A DNA stretch of 35,909 nucleotides from a virus (IMGVR_UViG_3300032893_000186:1-35909); one strand, 5' to 3'. Shown: positions 7,419-13,752, numbered from the stretch's first letter. Translations and numbers: made by a program. Notes: generated from the letters alone by a model not told the origin.

Positions 7419-7808
7419 ATGAAACATCTAAAAATCAGTATTGAAGCAATTCCTCACAAATCTCAACGTTACCCGACGGTGGGAGACTATTTTTTTAAAA
7501 AGGGAATTGAGCAAATAAAAGTCTCTAAGATAAATGCCAAAGAAGAATTTCTTATTGCAATCCATGAGCTTACAGAATGGTTTCTAACAGAACAAAGGGG
7601 AATAAAAGAAAAAGACATTTCTAAATTTGACAAAAAATTCGAGCAAGAGCGAAAAAAGGGATTACATTCTAATTCAGCAGAGCCCGGATTTGACAAAAGA
7701 GCTCCTTACAGAAAAGAACACGTTTTTGCAACAAAGGTCGAAAAGATGCTTGCGAAAGAGCTAAAAATAAACTGGAAAAAATATTCTAAAGAACTTAATA
7801 AGTTATAG
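7419..7808 (+). CDS. HExxE metalloprotease-like phage protein
   Basis: A 129-residue protein beginning one base after the RHH gene stop. The helix FLIAIHELTEWFL contains H-E-x-x-E (His49, Glu50, Glu53), followed by a conserved-looking downstream pattern: FDKKFE, AEPGFDKRAPYRKEHVFATKVEKMLAKEL-(x)4-W-x-x-Y. I recognise this layout from a family of small uncharacterised phage proteins resembling mini-zincins. The second His (KEHVFA) could complete a metal site. The substrate is unknown and proteolysis has not been shown by anything visible here. Confidence 0.55.
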   Translation: MKHLKISIEAIPHKSQRYPTVGDYFFKKGIEQIKVSKINAKEEFLIAIHELTEWFLTEQRGIKEKDISKFDKKFEQERKKGLHSNSAEPGFDKRAPYRKEHVFATKVEKMLAKELKINWKKYSKELNKL

Positions 7809-7811
7809 TAA

Positions 7812-7838
7812 TTTATATAAAACGATACATTTATAAAG
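7812..7838 (+). promoter_or_regulatory. Tandem TATA boxes before small-gene operon
   Basis: TTTATATAAAA (7812-7822) and TTTATAAAG (7830-7838) lie right after a stop codon and 50-70 nt before ATG 7890. They predict a leader of roughly 30-50 nt for the operon 7890-9012, unlike the leaderless late genes. Confidence 0.45.
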
Positions 7839-7889
7839 GCTATTATTCTATCCAATTCAAGTAAATCAATACATCTAAAACAATACAAA

Positions 7890-8027
7890 ATGACACAATG
7901 TAAAGAATGCAGTTTTGATTTAGACGGGAATTATTGTCCTAAGTGTGATTATTTTGAAAGAGCTCAAGAAGAACGAGCTCACTGGGAAATCAGAGATAAA
8001 TCAGAGGAACTCAAAGAAAGATGGTAG
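7890..8027 (+). CDS. Zinc-ribbon microprotein (45 aa)
   Basis: A 45-residue protein: CKEC at residues 4-7 and CPKC at about 16-19 form a compact zinc ribbon; the rest is a charged helix (FERAQEERAHWEIRDKSEELKERW). The next ATG (8021) lies inside its last codons, so the two are coupled. Function unknown. Confidence 0.55.
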   Translation: MTQCKECSFDLDGNYCPKCDYFERAQEERAHWEIRDKSEELKERW

Positions 8028-8155
8028 AAACACTCGAGGAAATCAGAAACAGATTAGCTCAAAAATACTATGATAAAGATTTTGATGACTTGATGTGTGT
8101 TCGAAGAGATATCATAGAAGATTACGCAGATGAAATTTTCAAGGAGCAAAAATGA
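8021..8155 (+). CDS. Small acidic hypothetical protein (44 aa)
   Basis: A 44-residue, helical, acidic protein (VETLEEIRNRLAQKYYDKDFDD...). It overlaps the previous gene by 7 nt and shares ATGA with the next one. No motif recognised. Support is the tight overlapping arrangement on both sides. Confidence 0.5.
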   Translation: MVETLEEIRNRLAQKYYDKDFDDLMCVRRDIIEDYADEIFKEQK

Positions 8156-8409
8156 AATTCAGAGTTGAATTAGAAGATGTTCCAGAAGAAATTGAAGCTA
8201 AAGACACAGTTGATGCGTTATCTAAAATAGTAGACAAAGTTCAACTTTTCGAGATAACTGAAGAAGATGAAATTGAAAGAGCGAGACAAAGGCAAGAGGA
8301 TATCATGCTCGAAGAAGCTCGGGAACGAGATTACGAGAAAAAATCAAAACTAAACAAAACCGGGAGGATAAAAAATGATGGAACTTGTATCAACAAAAGA
8401 AACACATAG
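8152..8409 (+). CDS. Small charged hypothetical protein
   Basis: An 85-residue protein with AAGGAG upstream of its ATG. An N-terminal strand pair (KFRVELEDVPEEIEAKDTVDALSKIVD) is followed by a long Glu/Arg-rich helix and a basic tail. It overlaps the next gene by 35 nt. Not recognised. Confidence 0.5.
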   Translation: MKFRVELEDVPEEIEAKDTVDALSKIVDKVQLFEITEEDEIERARQRQEDIMLEEARERDYEKKSKLNKTGRIKNDGTCINKRNT

Positions 8410-8581
8410 GCAATTTGAGATTAAGACAAAATCTTCAGATGGAAAAGAGCATAGTTTATGCTCAACTTTTCAGCTTTATGATGATGAATATTTTCTTACT
8501 CCAAACAGTTATGCGAGTTATTCTTTGATTGAATTAGAGGAATTAGTGAAGATTTCAAGAACCTTGAACAAGAGAAAATGA
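8375..8581 (+). CDS. Small hypothetical protein (68 aa)
   Basis: A 68-residue protein. GGGAGG at 8362-8367 lies 7 nt before ATG 8375, which favours this start over ATG 8378, even though it lies inside the previous gene. The middle is beta-like (QFEIKTKSSDGKEHSLCSTFQLYDDEYFLT), followed by a helix. It shares ATGA with the next gene. Not recognised. Confidence 0.5.
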   Translation: MMELVSTKETHRQFEIKTKSSDGKEHSLCSTFQLYDDEYFLTPNSYASYSLIELEELVKISRTLNKRK

Positions 8582-9012
8582 CTGAAACAAAGAAAGTAAT
8601 CGGATTGATTGAGACATTCAAAAAGAATGGCTTAGGTTTAAAGCTTCAAGACACAGATGAAGCTCAAGGAGACTGGTATAACACTTTTGACAAGAAGAAA
8701 TTCAGCGGATTAGAGAAAGGTCAAGAGATAGAGATTGAATACGTAGAAAAGGTTTCAAACGGGCAGACATTCAAGAACATTAAAGAAATCAATATTCTTG
8801 AGACTGCTCAAGAAATGCCTTTAAAACCTTCAGAAATGCCTAAGAACAACGTAGACCCTCAAAGAAAGGGTTATGACATGTCAATTTCAATGCAGAACGC
8901 AGGATTGATTGCAGCAGAGCTTGTAAAAGCCAATCAGACCAAAGAAGTCGAAGCAGCTAAAGTTTTTGTGACTGAGATATACAATCACTGCATGAAGCTC
9001 TTAGAGAATTAA
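8578..9012 (+). CDS. OB-fold-like protein, possible single-strand DNA binding
   Basis: A 144-residue protein. Residues ~5-72 read as a five-strand barrel: VIGLIETFKKNGLGLKLQD, DWYNTFDKKKFSGLEKGQEIEIEYVEKVSNGQTFKNIKEINIL, with the aromatic and basic residues expected on an OB-fold binding face. A Pro-rich linker (MPLKPSEMPKNNVDP) leads to a C-terminal helical region. This is the most replication-like protein I can see in the window and may bind ssDNA. It is the last gene before a T-rich terminator. The OB assignment is by pattern only. Confidence 0.45.
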   Translation: MTETKKVIGLIETFKKNGLGLKLQDTDEAQGDWYNTFDKKKFSGLEKGQEIEIEYVEKVSNGQTFKNIKEINILETAQEMPLKPSEMPKNNVDPQRKGYDMSISMQNAGLIAAELVKANQTKEVEAAKVFVTEIYNHCMKLLEN

Positions 9013-9013
9013 C

Positions 9014-9038
9014 TTTTTTTATTTTTTATTTTTTATTT
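9014..9038 (+). terminator. T-rich terminator
   Basis: Three T tracts of six or seven bases separated by A or TA begin 2 nt after the stop at 9012. Typical archaeal oligo-T termination for the operon 7890-9012. Confidence 0.6.
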
Positions 9039-9049
9039 CAATAGAAAGA

Positions 9050-9059
9050 TATATAAATA
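9050..9059 (+). promoter_or_regulatory. TATA box TATATAAATA
   Basis: Ends 26 nt before ATG 9085, directly after the terminator. Predicts a nearly leaderless transcript starting within a few bases of the ATG of the repeat protein. Confidence 0.55.
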
Positions 9060-9084
9060 CTAATATATGTAAAATAATATAAAA

Positions 9085-9573
9085 ATGAAAGACAAACAAA
9101 ACAATCAAGACTGCAACGGACTTCAGAATTGCAGAGGATGCATCAGGTGCAATAACTCGACAGGGTGCAATAACTCGACATGGTGCAATAACTCGACAGG
9201 GTGCAATAACTCGACAGGGTGCGATAACTCGACAGGGTGCGATAACTCGACATGGTGCAATAACTCGACAGGGTGCGATAACTCGACATGGTGCGATAAC
9301 TCGACAGGGTGCAATAACTCTGCTTATTGTATCTATTGCTGTGATTTGACTTTAGAAAAATTCATGGTTTTTAATCAATCAGTAAAAACAAAAGATGAAT
9401 TTTTGAAGATAAAAGATAAAATTACATCTCAATTAGGATACTACAAGCATCCTCAAGATTTGTCAGACCAAGACAAAAAATGGCTGAAAGAAAACATAGA
9501 ACAATTCGATGAAGTAATACTAAATAAAATTATCAATGATAGCAGAAAATCAGATAAACCAAAAGAACAATGA
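9085..9573 (+). CDS. Cys-rich hexapeptide-repeat protein (CNNSTG repeats)
   Basis: A 162-residue protein. After a short lead with CNGLQNCRGCIRC, ten six-residue units of C-[ND]-N-S-[TA]-[GWY] follow (about residues 22-81), then a Cys-rich junction (CIYCC) and a helical C-terminal half (FMVFNQSVKTKDEFLKIKDKI...). Regular Cys every sixth residue suggests either a metal- or disulphide-stapled solenoid. Each unit also contains overlapping N-x-S/T sequons, the target of archaeal N-glycosylation, though there is no signal peptide. Own TATA box upstream; shares ATGA with the winged-helix gene, so it heads an operon. Function unknown. Confidence 0.65.
   Translation: MKDKQNNQDCNGLQNCRGCIRCNNSTGCNNSTWCNNSTGCNNSTGCDNSTGCDNSTWCNNSTGCDNSTWCDNSTGCNNSAYCIYCCDLTLEKFMVFNQSVKTKDEFLKIKDKITSQLGYYKHPQDLSDQDKKWLKENIEQFDEVILNKIINDSRKSDKPKEQ
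9148..9327 (+). repeat. Ten tandem 18-bp repeats inside the hexapeptide-repeat gene
   Basis: Unit TGCRATAACTCGACAKGG, nine complete copies and a diverged tenth. Variation is restricted to position 4 (A/G, Asn/Asp) and position 16 (G/T, Gly/Trp); both change the amino acid and no silent differences occur among the nine. Confidence 0.9.
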
Positions 9574-9812
9574 AAGGACGAAAATTGAATTTAGATACAA
9601 CGGCTCAGATTTTATCTATTGTTGAAGAGCTTAAAGAGAAGAATGAAATTTCTTTCACTATTGCTAAAATTTCAAAAATCTATGAAGAAAGGTTTCAAAA
9701 AAAGATTTATTACGCAACAGTCTTTAGACATCTCAAAGAACTTGAAACAAAAAATCAAGTAAAAGAGATTATCATAAGCGGTTCAACATATAAATATTTC
9801 GAGGCGATATGA
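9570..9812 (+). CDS. Winged-helix DNA-binding protein
   Basis: An 80-residue basic protein. Helix LDTTAQILSIVEELKEKN, helix TIAKISKIYEERF, recognition-like helix YYATVFRHLKELETK, then a beta-wing VKEIIISGSTYKYFE, the order of a winged helix-turn-helix. It overlaps both neighbours by 4 nt (ATGA), so is co-translated with the hexapeptide-repeat protein and the zinc protein. Likely a transcriptional regulator, possibly of viral gene classes. Target unknown. Confidence 0.65.
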   Translation: MKGRKLNLDTTAQILSIVEELKEKNEISFTIAKISKIYEERFQKKIYYATVFRHLKELETKNQVKEIIISGSTYKYFEAI

Positions 9813-10138
9813 TGAAGTGTTTCAAATGCGGAAAAAGAAGATACGTTTTTAGAAACAAAAAGCATCCAGAAATCAAATGCTTCTGGTGTCCTAACTGCAA
9901 AGAAATCACGAGTTCTATAAATGATACAATAATCAAGACAATTAATTCTCAACAGAATAAGCCTATGACGACTGAAGAGGCTTTACAAAACTCAAAGGAA
10001 GAAAATAGCAGGGAAAAATCTTCAAGTCATACTTGCGAAGATATTCCATCTGTTGACTGTCCTCCCGGAGATGCAGGCATGTCTGTGTCTCCGTTGGACG
10101 CCTTGAAAAAACAAATTCAATCAGGAGAAATAAGATGA
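9809..10138 (+). CDS. Zinc-ribbon protein with disordered tail
   Basis: A 109-residue protein. The N-terminal 35 residues form a zinc ribbon (CFKC at 4-7, CPNC at ~27-30, with C near 24). The remainder is Ser/Glu/Pro-rich, low in hydrophobics and probably disordered, with two extra Cys. It overlaps the next ATG by 4 nt. Possibly a nucleic-acid or protein adaptor. Two start codons (9809, 9812) are possible. Confidence 0.55.
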   Translation: MMKCFKCGKRRYVFRNKKHPEIKCFWCPNCKEITSSINDTIIKTINSQQNKPMTTEEALQNSKEENSREKSSSHTCEDIPSVDCPPGDAGMSVSPLDALKKQIQSGEIR

Positions 10139-10437
10139 CAGAACTAAAGACGCTTAAAGATTTGAGATTAGATTCATTAGATGGTGATTATATTTATCTT
10201 AATGAGTTGCGAGCCGAGGCAATCAAGCGGATAAAATATTGGCAAGAAATGAAAGAAATTTTTAGTAGATGTGGAAATGTTGAAGGATATAATTGTGCAA
10301 AGATGATTAAAGAAGAATATAAATACTTTTTTAATATCACCGACGAGGATTTAAAGAAAAAAGAAATTCATGTGACTGATGTGAGCTTAGATAGGCATGC
10401 CTTTCCTGAAAATAAAATAACAAAAATAGAGGAATAA
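10135..10437 (+). CDS. Hypothetical protein
   Basis: A 100-residue protein, helical in its first two thirds (LNELRAEAIKRIKYWQEMKEIFSRCG...AKMIKEEYKYFF). GGAG lies upstream of its ATG. It is coupled to the zinc-ribbon gene before it and is one base from the SWIM gene. Not recognised. Confidence 0.5.
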   Translation: MTELKTLKDLRLDSLDGDYIYLNELRAEAIKRIKYWQEMKEIFSRCGNVEGYNCAKMIKEEYKYFFNITDEDLKKKEIHVTDVSLDRHAFPENKITKIEE

Positions 10438-10438
10438 A

Positions 10439-10852
10439 ATGTTCAAAGAAATAAAGCAAGAGTTCGAGATGCCTAAGGAATTAACTCCTCAGAATGTATG
10501 CTTTTATTCAAACACTTACAAGACATTTGTTGATGAATTAGGGAAACCGGTTGCAAATGTTTTAAAAAGAAAAGCTATTTTTTTCCTCGAGCATTGTGCA
10601 ATTACTTATGACAAAGAAAGAAAGTGTTATTATTGCATGCCCGTCAAAGGTTATAATTCAAGCGTCTATACTCTGGTTTACGATAAGTTAATCAAACAGT
10701 ATGAATGTAATTGTCAAGGTTTTCAAACTAAGAAATTCAAGGGAGAGAAACCTGTTTGCTCTCATTATCTTGCTCTGATTTTTCACTTCAAAATTAAACA
10801 CTGGAATGTCGGATTGCAAGATGCAGCAGACAGAATTGAGGAGCCGAAATGA
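10439..10852 (+). CDS. SWIM zinc-finger protein
   Basis: A 137-residue protein. The C-terminal half has YECNCQGFQ-(x)n-PVCSHYLALIF: C90-x-C92-x14-C107-x-H109, the CxCx(n)CxH signature of SWIM fingers, with the usual following helix LALIF. The N-terminal half is unassigned, with an additional C-Y-Y-C pair near 63-66. SWIM domains bind DNA or proteins and occur in plasmid, transposon and repair proteins. Here the protein is free-standing, so a DNA-binding accessory role is inferred. AGAGGA upstream of the ATG. Confidence 0.7.
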   Translation: MFKEIKQEFEMPKELTPQNVCFYSNTYKTFVDELGKPVANVLKRKAIFFLEHCAITYDKERKCYYCMPVKGYNSSVYTLVYDKLIKQYECNCQGFQTKKFKGEKPVCSHYLALIFHFKIKHWNVGLQDAADRIEEPK

Positions 10853-11019
10853 ATAAATTTGAAAAGTGCAAAAACTGCGAAGGAAAGGGATATATGATTG
10901 AAGACTTTCACATGATTTCAAGCCCTAAGATTTTAAGATGCCTTTTTGATTGCCCTTTTTGCAATGGTTTAGGAAAAGTAGAGATAGAAATTCAAGATAG
11001 GAGAACAAAAAGAAAATGA
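10849..11019 (+). CDS. DnaJ-type CxxCxGxG zinc-finger microprotein
   Basis: A 56-residue protein with two CxxCxGxG motifs, CKNCEGKG (residues 7-14) and CPFCNGLG (about 36-43), the hallmark of the DnaJ central zinc finger. There is no J-domain. It overlaps both neighbours by 4 nt. Such stand-alone motifs occur in small phage and bacterial proteins; a protein- or RNA-binding role is possible. Confidence 0.65.
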   Translation: MNKFEKCKNCEGKGYMIEDFHMISSPKILRCLFDCPFCNGLGKVEIEIQDRRTKRK

Positions 11020-11294
11020 TTGAACTTTTTGCTAACATTCAAATTCAAGAAGAGATAATCCCTTTAAAGATAATTGGGGTTTATTCAACAATCGACTTGT
11101 CAGAAAATAATAGAAAAGACTATGGAGCTGAACTTGAATATGAAGGTTACAAGCAAGAAATATTTCAGTTAACAGATGGAGCGACTAATCGATTAATTAT
11201 CAAGATTTCACAAGACACTTATGAGAAGCTCTATAAAGAATTAAACAAAGATATTGAAGAACAAAAACAAAAAGAAAATGAAAAGACAGAATAA
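11016..11294 (+). CDS. Hypothetical protein
   Basis: A 92-residue protein: beta-rich N-terminus (IELFANIQIQEEIIPLKIIGVYSTIDL), then a Glu/Lys helix at the C-terminus (YEKLYKELNKDIEEQKQKENEK). GGAG lies about 17 nt upstream. Coupled to neighbours by overlap. Not recognised. Confidence 0.5.
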   Translation: MIELFANIQIQEEIIPLKIIGVYSTIDLSENNRKDYGAELEYEGYKQEIFQLTDGATNRLIIKISQDTYEKLYKELNKDIEEQKQKENEKTE

Positions 11295-11508
11295 AGAAAT
11301 AAAAATTAACAGAATAAATGCTATTGTCAGAAAAGGAATTTACAAGGATAAAGAGATAGAGATAGACATAGGGCAGACTGGTCATACATCAAGTGTCAAA
11401 ATAAATGGAAAACAATTAAACAATGTCCTCGGAGCTCACATTCACATTCGAGCCGGAGAAATAACAAAAGTATGCTTGGAGCTTTTCAAAAATGGAAATA
11501 ATGATTAG
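11278..11508 (+). CDS. Small phage protein with beta-sandwich-like pattern
   Basis: A 76-residue protein from ATG 11278. An upstream in-frame ATG (11254) would add only Lys/Asn codons and increase overlap, so it is less likely. The stretch VKINGKQLNNVLGAHIHIRAGEITKVCLEL follows a pattern common in small phage proteins of unknown function (DG-x-x-L-x-x-V-x-x-(x)n-A-G-E-x-x-K-V-x-L-E-L). Confidence 0.55.
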   Translation: MKRQNKEIKINRINAIVRKGIYKDKEIEIDIGQTGHTSSVKINGKQLNNVLGAHIHIRAGEITKVCLELFKNGNND

Positions 11509-11698
11509 ATGCAGTCCTAAGGATGAGCATAAAGCGATTGAGTTTACAAGAGAAATCGTAAAGAGAGACTTAATTCCTATGCTGAAATCATTCGGATACA
11601 GCCCTACAAAGTATTCAGTCAAATACAGAACAAACAAGCTAAAAAATCACATAGTAAATAAACGGAGAATAAAATGCTGCAAACAGAAAAAACATTGA
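11492..11698 (+). CDS. Small basic hypothetical protein
   Basis: A 68-residue protein with a strongly basic C-terminus (NKLKNHIVNKRRIKCCKQKKH). A second in-frame ATG occurs at 11501. Overlaps upstream by 17 and downstream by 25 nt. The basic tail suggests nucleic-acid contact. Not recognised. Confidence 0.45.
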   Translation: MEIMIRCSPKDEHKAIEFTREIVKRDLIPMLKSFGYSPTKYSVKYRTNKLKNHIVNKRRIKCCKQKKH

Positions 11699-11973
11699 TG
11701 TTTGACATAGAAGAGAAAGGCACTTTGAAAGAAACTCTCGACTGGGTTACAGAAAAAGTAGTTGAGTTGACAAATGAATACTTAGTCACAAGAGTTTTAA
11801 TCGAAGAAATGAGATTGACTGTCAAAGGTGTTCCTCTAAAGACAGAAGGAAAAAAACCTATTTTGACGCCAGATGAAGCGAATGAAGTCAATCAATTAGT
11901 CGACGACAAGATAAAGGAAATACTTGCAAGAAGAGAGAAGCCTTTAGACCCTGTTCAAGAAAATCAAAATTAA
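11674..11973 (+). CDS. Hypothetical protein
   Basis: A 99-residue acidic protein, mainly helical (TLKETLDWVTEKVVELTNEYL, then ...TPDEANEVNQLVDDKIKEILARRE). GGAG upstream of the ATG. An internal ATG (11698) is a possible alternative start. Not recognised. Confidence 0.5.
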   Translation: MLQTEKTLMFDIEEKGTLKETLDWVTEKVVELTNEYLVTRVLIEEMRLTVKGVPLKTEGKKPILTPDEANEVNQLVDDKIKEILARREKPLDPVQENQN

Positions 11974-11976
11974 AAA

Positions 11977-12207
11977 ATGAAAAATAAAGACAATACCTTA
12001 GCGATAGCACTCGAGACAATCATTCCATTGACTATACTCGGAGCTGTTTTTGGATTTATTGCAAGCCAGTATTTCCCTTTTTGGGGATTTTGGACTTTTA
12101 TGAGTGTTCCATTCAGTTATTACAGATTAGGTTTAGCACCAGCTCATGTAGTATTATTTGCAGCCATCGGTGCTTTTTTAGGATGGATATTCAAAAAGAA
12201 AAAATGA
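11977..12207 (+). CDS. Small membrane protein with two transmembrane segments
   Basis: A 76-residue protein. Hydrophobic segments at about residues 8-28 and 53-72 flank a short aromatic loop (YFPFWGFWTFMSVPFSYYRLG); the C-terminus is KKKK, so both ends probably face the cytoplasm. It could be a second holin-like or a superinfection-type membrane protein. It lies away from the lysis genes, so I do not assign function. Confidence 0.55.
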   Translation: MKNKDNTLAIALETIIPLTILGAVFGFIASQYFPFWGFWTFMSVPFSYYRLGLAPAHVVLFAAIGAFLGWIFKKKK

Positions 12208-12218
12208 CACATTCCACA

Positions 12219-12230
12219 ACCCTAAAGGGT
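12219..12230 (+). repeat. Short inverted repeat ACCCTAAAGGGT
   Basis: A near-perfect 12-bp palindrome between two gene clusters, followed by a further AGGGTA. It could be an operator or a small hairpin. No clear TATA box is seen before the next gene. Confidence 0.35.
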
Positions 12231-12245
12231 AGGGTATCTTAAAAC

Positions 12246-12392
12246 ATGGAAAAACAAAAACTAATTTGTGCTGAATGCGGAAAAGAAATAGAATACGGAG
12301 AAGAAGTTGGACTTGGAGATGATACTGACGATGTTGTATGTAGTGATGAATGCTTGAATGATTATTTTAGTCACGATAATAGAGGAGAATAA
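12246..12392 (+). CDS. Small zinc-finger protein (48 aa)
   Basis: A 48-residue acidic protein: CAEC near residue 8 and CSDEC near residue 32, a C-x2-C-x(n)-C-x3-C finger similar to the TRASH/MYM style (ending CSDECL). The stop is 2 nt from the next ATG. Function unknown. Confidence 0.55.
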   Translation: MEKQKLICAECGKEIEYGEEVGLGDDTDDVVCSDECLNDYFSHDNRGE

Positions 12393-12394
12393 AA

Positions 12395-12673
12395 ATGGCA
12401 CACAAAATAGTAAAATTATTATCAGATGATGATGGAGTTGAATATTCAAAAGACGAACAAGTCTGGCATTTATCCATAGTTGTTACTGGAGACCCTTGCA
12501 CTCTTTGTTCTGGAGAATTTTATGGAGATGGAGAAAGTGCTTGTAAGTTCAAAGAGAAAATTGTAGAATATGGTGGAATAACTTGTAAAAAGTGTCTCAG
12601 AGAAATAGAAGAAATTAAGTCTATAAAATTATCACAAACTAAACTCGGAGGACGCAATTCCTCTCAAGCCTAA
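12395..12673 (+). CDS. Cys-rich zinc-binding protein
   Basis: A 92-residue protein with CTLCSGEF-Y-GDGESACKF and CKKC near residues 47 and 71. The CxLCxGE-(x)n-GGITCxKC arrangement suggests one four-Cys zinc site joined by a helix. GAGGAG lies 7 nt before the ATG. The neighbours on both sides are also zinc-finger genes. Function unknown. Confidence 0.55.
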   Translation: MAHKIVKLLSDDDGVEYSKDEQVWHLSIVVTGDPCTLCSGEFYGDGESACKFKEKIVEYGGITCKKCLREIEEIKSIKLSQTKLGGRNSSQA

Positions 12674-12701
12674 AGGCATTGAGTATCCTTGCGGTATTTA
12701 T

Positions 12702-12866
12702 ATGAAAGTAACTTGTCCTTACTGCGGTCACAATCAGATGTATGAATGTCGAAGTGATACTATCGCTCAAAAAAGGAAAAAATGCGTCTACTGCGGAAAA
12801 GACTTCACAGTCTATAAAAACATCAATGAAAACAATCTAACTTTACAAAAGGGAAAATGGCAATGA
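12702..12866 (+). CDS. Zinc-ribbon microprotein (54 aa)
   Basis: A 54-residue basic protein: CPYC at 5-8 and CVYC at about 30-33, each followed by Gly (CPYCGH, CVYCGKDF), a classic zinc ribbon. Its end overlaps the nuclease start (12857), so it is likely co-translated with, and may assist, the nuclease. Confidence 0.6.
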   Translation: MKVTCPYCGHNQMYECRSDTIAQKRKKCVYCGKDFTVYKNINENNLTLQKGKWQ

Positions 12867-13543
12867 AACATGAGATAACTTGTAAAGTTTGTGGCAAAAA
12901 GAAAATAATTTATCATAATGGGCTTTATTGTTCAAGAGAATGTTATAATTATGTTCATAAATTAAAAAGAAAGATTTGTCCTGTTTGTCAAAAAGAATTT
13001 CAACCAATTAACTATAAACAAATTCATTGTAATATTGAATGTTATTCAAAATCTGAAAAATTGAAAGATTTATCTTCAAAATCAAAAATGATACTTGATT
13101 GTTCAAAAAGAAAATACCATAAAGGATATAAAATGTCAGAAAGCACAAAAAAACATCTCGGAGAAATAGCTCAAAGTTCTATGCGTAAAGGAATAAATTT
13201 TGAATACAATGCTAAAAAATTCATTGAAAGACAACCAAACGTCATAGAAGTCATTAGAGCTGGTGCGAGTAAAGGAATAGATTTAACAGTTATATGGAAA
13301 GAAAACGATATGTTCCATATTACTAAAGAAGAGGTGAAATCAAGTTTGAGATGGATAAAAAGAAGAGATAAAAACCCGATATCTCTTTTAGAAAAAGATG
13401 ATAAAGAAAAACTTTTGATTGAATTAGAAAAGGGATTTGATATTTATTTGATTTATCGAGAATTAATTGGAAAAGTAACAAGAATTAAGAGAATAAAATT
13501 AGAAAGAGAAAATCTGCAACAAATAAACGCAGGAGTAGCTTAA
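12857..13543 (+). CDS. PD-(D/E)XK nuclease with zinc fingers and NUMOD3-like motif (Hjc-like)
   Basis: A 228-residue protein. Residues 9-70 carry two zinc-finger units (CKVC, YCSREC; CPVC, HCNIEC). Residues ~88-112 (HKGYKMSESTKKHLGEIA...) resemble the NUMOD3 DNA-binding module of homing endonucleases. Residues ~112-165 fit a PD-(D/E)XK core as in archaeal Holliday-junction resolvases: E116, I-R-A-G-A-S-K-G-I-D142-L, then E159-V-K161. It may cut branched or specific DNA. The coding end overlaps the tRNA-like gene by 15 nt, unusual and suggestive of a tRNA-associated mobile nuclease. The nuclease class is fairly clear; resolvase versus homing role is not. Confidence 0.65.
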   Translation: MAMKHEITCKVCGKKKIIYHNGLYCSRECYNYVHKLKRKICPVCQKEFQPINYKQIHCNIECYSKSEKLKDLSSKSKMILDCSKRKYHKGYKMSESTKKHLGEIAQSSMRKGINFEYNAKKFIERQPNVIEVIRAGASKGIDLTVIWKENDMFHITKEEVKSSLRWIKRRDKNPISLLEKDDKEKLLIELEKGFDIYLIYRELIGKVTRIKRIKLERENLQQINAGVA

Positions 13544-13616
13544 CGGTCAGAGCAATCAGAGATAGTCCGGATATAACGTCTCTGAGAGTATAGAGGTTCA
13601 ATTCCTCTCTCTTGCA
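13529..13616 (+). tRNA. tRNA or tRNA-like gene with insertion in the anticodon arm
   Basis: The acceptor stem GCAGGAG pairs with CTCTTGC (one G-U), a D-arm GCT...AGC encloses a loop with GG, and the T-arm is AGAGG-TTCAATT-CCTCT. The discriminator is A616 and no CCA is encoded. The anticodon region has 15 nt more than a normal tRNA. An extended TCAGAGA/TCTCTGA helix closes a 16-nt loop, so either an intron is present or this is not a decoding tRNA. No reading of the loop gives U33 and I cannot assign an anticodon. The first 15 nt overlap the nuclease coding end. Confidence 0.6.
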
Positions 13617-13752
13617 CTCATAGTCATACGGGAAAGCCATTAAACTTGCCTTACTCACTTACCGTTGGATAGGTTTGTTTATCGAACCCAAGTATAGCGA
13701 GCTCTGATGTGGGTGTGCTTGACAGTTCCGAAGAGACGGAAACATAATCAAA
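13617..13752 (+). ncRNA. Structured non-coding stretch after the tRNA
   Basis: A 136-nt gap without an ORF but with several hairpins: GGTTTG/CGAACC (13671-13687 region) and TTCCG/CGGAA just before the next gene. It is less AT-rich than its surroundings. This could be a processed leader, an unknown small RNA, or a remnant of a mobile element. No family recognised. Confidence 0.3.

Noticed and set aside
9123-9314. Minus-strand ORF rich in HPVELSH repeats
   Set aside because: It is the mirror of the 18-bp hexapeptide array on the + strand and lacks a promoter or any neighbour on that strand.
9148-9327. CRISPR-like array
   Set aside because: Units are contiguous 18-mers with no spacers and they encode protein in frame.
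9085-9573. Diversity-generating retroelement target
   Set aside because: No reverse transcriptase and no template repeat are visible; the variation is between tandem units, not between two distant copies.
13529-13616. Group I intron core (a GATAGTCC segment resembles an S element)
   Set aside because: The T-arm and acceptor follow within 40 nt, leaving no room for an intron, and the tRNA arms explain the pairing.
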